A stretch of 64,000 nucleotides of DNA from Nocardioides sp. SYSU D00065. Lineage in GTDB: Bacteria > Actinomycetota > Actinomycetes > Propionibacteriales > Nocardioidaceae. The stretch lies in contig NZ_JAFMSX010000001.1 of assembly GCF_017916425.1 (NCBI RefSeq), positions 496,001 through 560,000 on the forward strand. The letters are read 5' to 3'. Within the stretch, counting starts at the first letter, position 1; each line of letters starts with the position of its first letter. Both the position numbers and the translations under genes were made by a program. This document shows positions 62,924 to 64,000 of this stretch, piece after piece. The notes below the pieces were generated by a model that did no database searches, had not been told where the DNA came from, and was given only the letters and a program-made list of their open reading frames with translations.

Positions 62924-63568
62924 ATGGGGGAGGCACTGCTCACGGTCCGCGGCATCACGCGCCGCTTCGGCGACCGCACGATCCTGTCCGGGCTCGACCT
63001 GGACGTGGCGTGCGGCGAGGCGGTCGGCGTCGTCGGCCCCAACGGCAGCGGCAAGTCGACGCTGCTGCGGTGCATCGTCGGTGCCGACGAGGCCGACGCC
63101 GGCACGTCGACGCTGGCGGGCGAGCCCCTCGACGAGCGGGTGCCCGGGATCCGCCGCGACCTGGCCGTCGTTCTGGACGACATCGACTTCTTCCCCGACC
63201 TCTCGGTCGTCGAGCACCTGGACCTGGTGGCTCGGGCGCACGCGCAGCCGGACGCCGAGGAGGTCGTCAACGGCGTGCTCGACGAGGTGGGCCTGATGGA
63301 GGTGTCCGGGCAGCTGCCCTCGACGCTCTCCTCGGGCCAGCGGCGCCGGCTGGCGCTGGCGAGCGCGTTCGTGCGACCGCGGCGGCTGCTCGTCCTCGAC
63401 GAGCCGGAGGCCCGCCTCGACGTCGACGGCGTGGCGTGGCTCGGGGACAAGCTGGTCGCGGAGAAGGGGGCGGGCCGCGCGGTGCTCCTGGTCAGTCACG
63501 ACCCCGCCCTGGTGGCGCGCGTGTGCGACCGCGTCGTACGGCTCGGCGCCGACCGTGATGACGCCTGA
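62924..63568 (+). CDS. ABC transporter ATP-binding protein
   Basis: A 214-residue ABC ATPase. Walker A is [14 protein letters not shown], the signature [12 protein letters not shown], and Walker [13 protein letters not shown]. Lacks recognisable family markers beyond that. Its stop overlaps the start of the DUF6297 gene by 11 bases, so the two form an exporter-type pair. The start is ATG 62924; ATG 62915 is in frame. Confidence 0.92.
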   Translation: MGEALLTVRGITRRFGDRTILSGLDLDVACGEAVGVVGPNGSGKSTLLRCIVGADEADAGTSTLAGEPLDERVPGIRRDLAVVLDDIDFFPDLSVVEHLDLVARAHAQPDAEEVVNGVLDEVGLMEVSGQLPSTLSSGQRRRLALASAFVRPRRLLVLDEPEARLDVDGVAWLGDKLVAEKGAGRAVLLVSHDPALVARVCDRVVRLGADRDDA

Positions 63569-64000
63569 GCCGCCGGTCGCCGTTCCCACCGCGCGCGAGA
63601 TCCGGCGCGAGGTCCGGGACTGGCGCCGGGGCCGTGCCGACCTGCGGTGGGGCGAGGCGCTGTCCGACGCGTACGTCGTCCTCTTCGGCGTCGTCATGGT
63701 CGCCGCGATGGGCGGCAACGTGGTGCTCGAGCTGCGGCGCCTGGCCGACGGCACCTGCGCCGGCGCGTGCAGCGACGTCCGGTCGGCGGCACCGTGGCTG
63801 GCGGCCCTGGCAGTCGCGCTGCTCGCCCTCGGCCTGGCCCGGCTCCTGGGTCCGGTGTTCAGCCCACCCGCTGCCAACGCGTGGCTGCTGAGCACCCCGG
63901 TCGACCGCGGCGCCCTGCTGCGCCCCGGCTGGTGGCGCACGGCGGCCCTCTGCCTGACCGGGGCGGCGGTGCTGCTGCTCGCCCCGGCGGTGCTGGGCGG
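63558..64000 (+). CDS. DUF6297-type membrane protein, 5' part (runs off the window)
   Basis: A frame from ATG 63558 to the window end, overlapping the ABC ATPase stop. The product opens [22 protein letters not shown]. Hydrophobic segments are at about residues 35-55, 82-100 and 127-147. It has the size and position expected of the permease partner of the ABC ATPase. The DUF6297 assignment is from context and N-terminal pattern only. Confidence 0.65.
   Translation, partial: MTPEPPVAVPTAREIRREVRDWRRGRADLRWGEALSDAYVVLFGVVMVAAMGGNVVLELRRLADGTCAGACSDVRSAAPWLAALAVALLALGLARLLGPVFSPPAANAWLLSTPVDRGALLRPGWWRTAALCLTGAAVLLLAPAVLG

Overview
The window is a 64 kb piece of a very G+C-rich actinobacterial chromosome, most like Nocardioides or a close relative in the Propionibacteriales. 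Pointers are an HU protein with a long Lys/Ala tail, an F420-type CofC, an IclR (NdgR-type) regulator facing leuCD, a DUF222/HNH (13E12-type) endonuclease, DUF3515, DUF5709 and DUF6297 proteins, and many GTG/TTG starts. Gene density is high, and many adjacent genes share ATGA or GTGA start/stop overlaps. I see no rRNA, IS element, phage or CRISPR array.

Layout. (1) 1-8.2 kb, minus strand: an MFS exporter fragment, a small coiled-coil protein, then the conserved block mutM-rnc-rpmF-yceD-coaD-rsmD-recG-fakA(yloV)-like, with rpmB divergent at 8.4 kb. (2) 8.6-21 kb: thiL, a RAM-only AsnC protein, a DUF3515 lipoprotein, ddl, a trans-sulfuration enzyme, a DUF222/HNH gene, gpsA-plsC, cofC, hupB, and leuCD with its divergent IclR regulator. 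(3) 21-30.9 kb: small membrane proteins, a 1258-residue secreted multidomain adhesin ending in its own sortase domain, the alkylation-repair pair ogt/ada-alkA, and a CitB-type two-component system. (4) 31-34.5 kb: a tctCBA tripartite tricarboxylate-type transporter with a coupled universal stress protein. (5) 34.6-37.1 kb: STAS, RsbQ-like hydrolase and RsbP-like phosphatase, an energy-stress signalling module. (6) 37-43.4 kb: tRNA-Glu, tRNA-Gln, a CPBP protease, gltX, a fumarylacetoacetase-like enzyme, a putative glycosylase coupled to a barstar-like gene, a sulfotransferase and a pentapeptide-repeat protein. (7) 43.4-47.5 kb: BioQ-like repressor and bioYMN biotin ECF transporter with two operator half-palindromes, then an FMN reductase/TetR pair. 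(8) 47.5-57.7 kb: cimA with an isoleucine leader attenuator, EamA, LysR, an XPF-type nuclease, a DksA-like protein, AlkB, RecQ, DUF5709 and a polytopic Ser/Thr kinase. (9) 57.8-64 kb: an NhaA-DsbA fusion, ilvE, leuB with a Val/Leu/Ile leader peptide and a small ORF upstream, a methyltransferase, and an ABC ATPase with the start of a DUF6297 membrane gene.

How they work together. Branched-chain amino-acid synthesis is spread over four sites (leuCD, cimA, ilvE, leuB). Two of these have short leader ORFs rich in Ile or Val/Leu/Ile codons that I read directly from the sequence, and leuCD faces an IclR regulator. Repair of alkylated or broken DNA is also well represented (mutM, recG, ogt, ada-alkA, alkB, recQ, XPF-type nuclease). 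A recurrent regulatory pattern is a TANNNT -10 box placed 6-8 nt before the start codon, with no ribosome binding site. It implies leaderless transcripts and in several places fixes the start codon, including three face-to-face divergent pairs.

The most unusual items are the adhesin-sortase fusion at 22.2-25.9 kb and the two attenuator leaders upstream of cimA and of the leuB/small-ORF unit.
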